Part shown: positions 6,151 through 7,754 of the stretch, piece after piece
Numbering within the stretch: the stretch's first letter is position 1
Layout: each line of letters opens with the position of its first letter
From: Bacillota bacterium
GTDB taxonomy: Bacteria > Bacillota_C > Negativicutes > Sporomusales > Sporomusaceae
DNA length: 7,754 nt
Assembly (NCBI GenBank): GCA_023441125.1
Contig: JAEZQV010000336.1
Span: 1 to 7,754, forward strand
Direction of reading: 5' to 3'
Notes under the pieces: model-generated
Databases searched by the model: none
The model's input: only the letters and a program-made list of their open reading frames with translations
Told to the model about the DNA's origin: nothing
Translations under genes and position numbers: made by a program

Positions 6151-6675
6151 CTACAGAGCCGGGAAAGGCGAATGCTCCCGCACAGCGCTTTTGCGTTTTT
6201 CCTTAATACCGGCGGTAATAGCCGCCGGCAATACTACCGACAGGGCTTTGGTCGGGCATTTTTTCACGCATTGCGGCCCGTCCGGCACATCGCCGCACAG
6301 ATCGCACTTATAGGCCGTCTTTTGGCCAGGGTTTTCTTCCACTCTGGTTAAATATACCGCCCCGATCGGACAGGCCATCAGGCAATTTTTGCAGCCGACA
6401 CATTTGTCGGCCAGTACATAGATGGCCTGACCGCGCTGGACAATGGCCTTTTCCGGGCAGGCTTCGGCACAGGGCGCGTCTTCGCATTGCCGGCATTGGA
6501 CCGGCACGCTGATGTCCTCAGTTTTTACCACCGACAGCCGGGGCACAAACGGCACACTTTTGATGGCCTCAGTGCCCAGCTGTTTTTCGGTATGCGCCAG
6601 GACACAGGCAATCTCGCAGGTGCGGCAACCGATACACAAATCAGGGTTGCCAATTACGAAGGCCGTCTTGATCAT
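6151..6675 (-). CDS. Four-cluster ferredoxin subunit, HycB/HydN type
   Basis: A 174-residue iron-sulfur protein that should carry electrons between a formate dehydrogenase and a hydrogenase. Sixteen cysteines form four [4Fe-4S] sites: C14, C17, C20, C24; C61, C64, C69, C73; C92, C95, C98, C102; and C124, C127, C136, C140. This order and spacing is that of the HycB/HydN/HyfA group, the electron-carrying subunits of FHL and HDCR. The last 30 or so residues form a basic tail without cysteines. No membrane helix or signal is present, so it is probably a cytoplasmic complex subunit. The ATG at 6675 follows AGAGGGGG (6690..6683) by 7 bases and begins 4 bases after the hydrogenase stop, so the two genes are probably coupled and the proteins partners. 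A stand-alone electron carrier is the other possibility. Confidence 0.88.
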   Translation of the reverse strand: MIKTAFVIGNPDLCIGCRTCEIACVLAHTEKQLGTEAIKSVPFVPRLSVVKTEDISVPVQCRQCEDAPCAEACPEKAIVQRGQAIYVLADKCVGCKNCLMACPIGAVYLTRVEENPGQKTAYKCDLCGDVPDGPQCVKKCPTKALSVVLPAAITAGIKEKRKSAVREHSPFPAL

Positions 6676-6679
6676 TCAA

Positions 6680-7754
6680 CTACCCCCTCTTGGTGTAATG
6701 AGTATGCAGCAGCTCGTGGGATTTGTGGCCCAGCGGCTCACCTAAAAATTCTTTGTAGACTTTGGTAATTTCCGGATTGGTATGGGATTTCCTGAGCGGC
6801 AAGGCCTCATCATGCTTATACATCGAATCCCGGCGGCAGGCATACACGTCCTTGCGCTTGGTCTCTAAAAGCACTTTGGGCTGACCGCCGCCACTGATGC
6901 AGCCCTGCGGGCAGGCCATAACCTCAACAAAGTGGAAATCGGCCGTGCCGTTTTTAATTTCCTCAATAATCGGCGCGGCATTGGCCAGCCCGGCGACAAC
7001 CACGGTCTTGACGGCCAGATCACCCACCTGGATGGTAGCCCGTTTTATTCCCTGGCTGTAGCGCACGTCCAGAATGTTGACGTTTTTAAGGGCTTTGCCG
7101 GTTATCAGTTCATAGCCGGTACGCAGCGCGGCTTCCATTACACCGCCGGTGACTCCGAAGATATGCCCGGCGCCGGTGTACGCTCCTAGTACGGAATCCG
7201 GCCGGCCAGGTTCCAGACTCTTAAAATCGATGCCGGCGTGTTTGATTACATTGGCCAGTTCCCGGGTTGTCAGCACCAGGTCAACGTCCTGGCTGCCGCT
7301 TGACTTCATTTCCGGGCGGGCGGCCTCAAATTTTTTGGCGGTACAGGGCATGACCGACACGCTGACAATTTTCTTGGGGTCGATTTTATCAAGCTGGGCG
7401 CCATAGGTCTTAAACAGGGCGCCGGCCATTTGCTGGGGCGACTTGCAGCTCGACAGATGGGCCTGAATGTCGAACTGTTCCTGCTCCACATAGTTAACCC
7501 AGGCCGGACAGCAGGAGGTGAACATGGGCAGTATGCCATTGTCCTTAATCCGTTTAATCAGCTCGCTGCCTTCCTCCATAATGGTCAGGTCGGCGGTAAA
7601 GTTAGTGTCATATACCCGGTCAAAACCCAGTTTTCTAAGAGCGGTAACCATCTTGCCGTCAACCAGTTCGCCTGATTCCAGGCCAAAGTCTTCAGCCAGG
7701 CCAACCCGGACAGCGGGGGCGCATTGCACCATGGTAAAGGTATCCGGATTACTG
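6680..7754 (-). CDS. hydA: [FeFe] hydrogenase, C-terminal part (N-terminus beyond window edge)
   Basis: An open frame enters from the right edge and ends with TAG at 6682..6680. About 358 residues are visible. They contain the whole H-cluster domain: FTSCCPAW near 7513, MPCTAKKFE near 7350, and MACPQGCISGGGQP near 6900. All four H-cluster cysteines are present. The proton-path residues matching CpI E279 (in MEEGSE), E282 and S319 are kept, unlike in the second hydrogenase. The protein ends in the usual HTHYTKRG. The start is outside the window: the ATG at 7732 is internal, because the frame upstream (PDTFT) still matches the family. Any N-terminal iron-sulfur clusters are therefore unseen. 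The immediately following HycB-type ferredoxin resembles the HydA2-HycB arrangement of HDCR complexes in acetogens. Confidence 0.92.
   Translation of the reverse strand, partial: SNPDTFTMVQCAPAVRVGLAEDFGLESGELVDGKMVTALRKLGFDRVYDTNFTADLTIMEEGSELIKRIKDNGILPMFTSCCPAWVNYVEQEQFDIQAHLSSCKSPQQMAGALFKTYGAQLDKIDPKKIVSVSVMPCTAKKFEAARPEMKSSGSQDVDLVLTTRELANVIKHAGIDFKSLEPGRPDSVLGAYTGAGHIFGVTGGVMEAALRTGYELITGKALKNVNILDVRYSQGIKRATIQVGDLAVKTVVVAGLANAAPIIEEIKNGTADFHFVEVMACPQGCISGGGQPKVLLETKRKDVYACRRDSMYKHDEALPLRKSHTNPEITKVYKEFLGEPLGHKSHELLHTHYTKRG
7397..7462 (-). repeat. Conserved DNA segment shared by the two hydrogenase genes (copy 2)
   Basis: Partner of 4408-4473, in the same orientation and about 3.0 kb away. 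61 of 66 bases match by my count. Confidence 0.7.

Noticed and set aside
7730..7732. ATG as the start of the first hydrogenase gene
   Set aside because: The frame stays open to the window edge and the upstream residues still match the family (compare DLFTVVQC in the paralogue). The true start is outside the window.

Overview
The window holds one continuous set of genes, all on the minus strand, so transcription runs from right to left. In that order it contains: the C-terminal part of an [FeFe] hydrogenase, cut by the right edge; a HycB/HydN-type ferredoxin with four [4Fe-4S] sites; a FocA-type formate channel; a second, complete [FeFe] hydrogenase of 471 residues; then hyfB, hyfC and hyfE, and the first 22 codons of hyfF, cut by the left edge. 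The hyf genes encode the membrane arm of a hydrogenase-4/complex I-like machine. No tRNA, rRNA, insertion sequence or CRISPR array is visible. About 97% of the bases are coding.

Region by region. 6151-7754 is a hydrogenase-ferredoxin pair of the kind found in hydrogen-dependent CO2 reductase (HDCR) and formate hydrogenlyase (FHL) complexes. 6076-6150 is a short gap with a strong GC-rich hairpin. 5203-6075 is the formate channel. 5065-5202 is a 138-base gap with no clear signal. 3649-5064 is the second hydrogenase. 1-3643 is the membrane arm, with junctions of only 4 to 17 bases. The hyfB start lies within a few bases of the hydrogenase stop, which suggests that these two genes are translated together.

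How the genes may work together (inference). Formate enters or leaves through FocA. A formate dehydrogenase, probably encoded to the right of the window, would pass electrons through the ferredoxin to an [FeFe] hydrogenase. The Hyf membrane arm would couple a redox step to proton or sodium movement. The unusual point is that an [FeFe] hydrogenase, not a [NiFe] subunit, stands directly before and nearly overlaps the Hyf arm. Whether [NiFe]-type hyfG/hyfI genes follow to the left cannot be seen and is the key open question.

The gene content, moderately high GC and strong GGAGG-type ribosome binding sites suggest a strictly anaerobic acetogenic or fermentative Firmicute. A Sporomusa-like member of the Negativicutes is a guess only.
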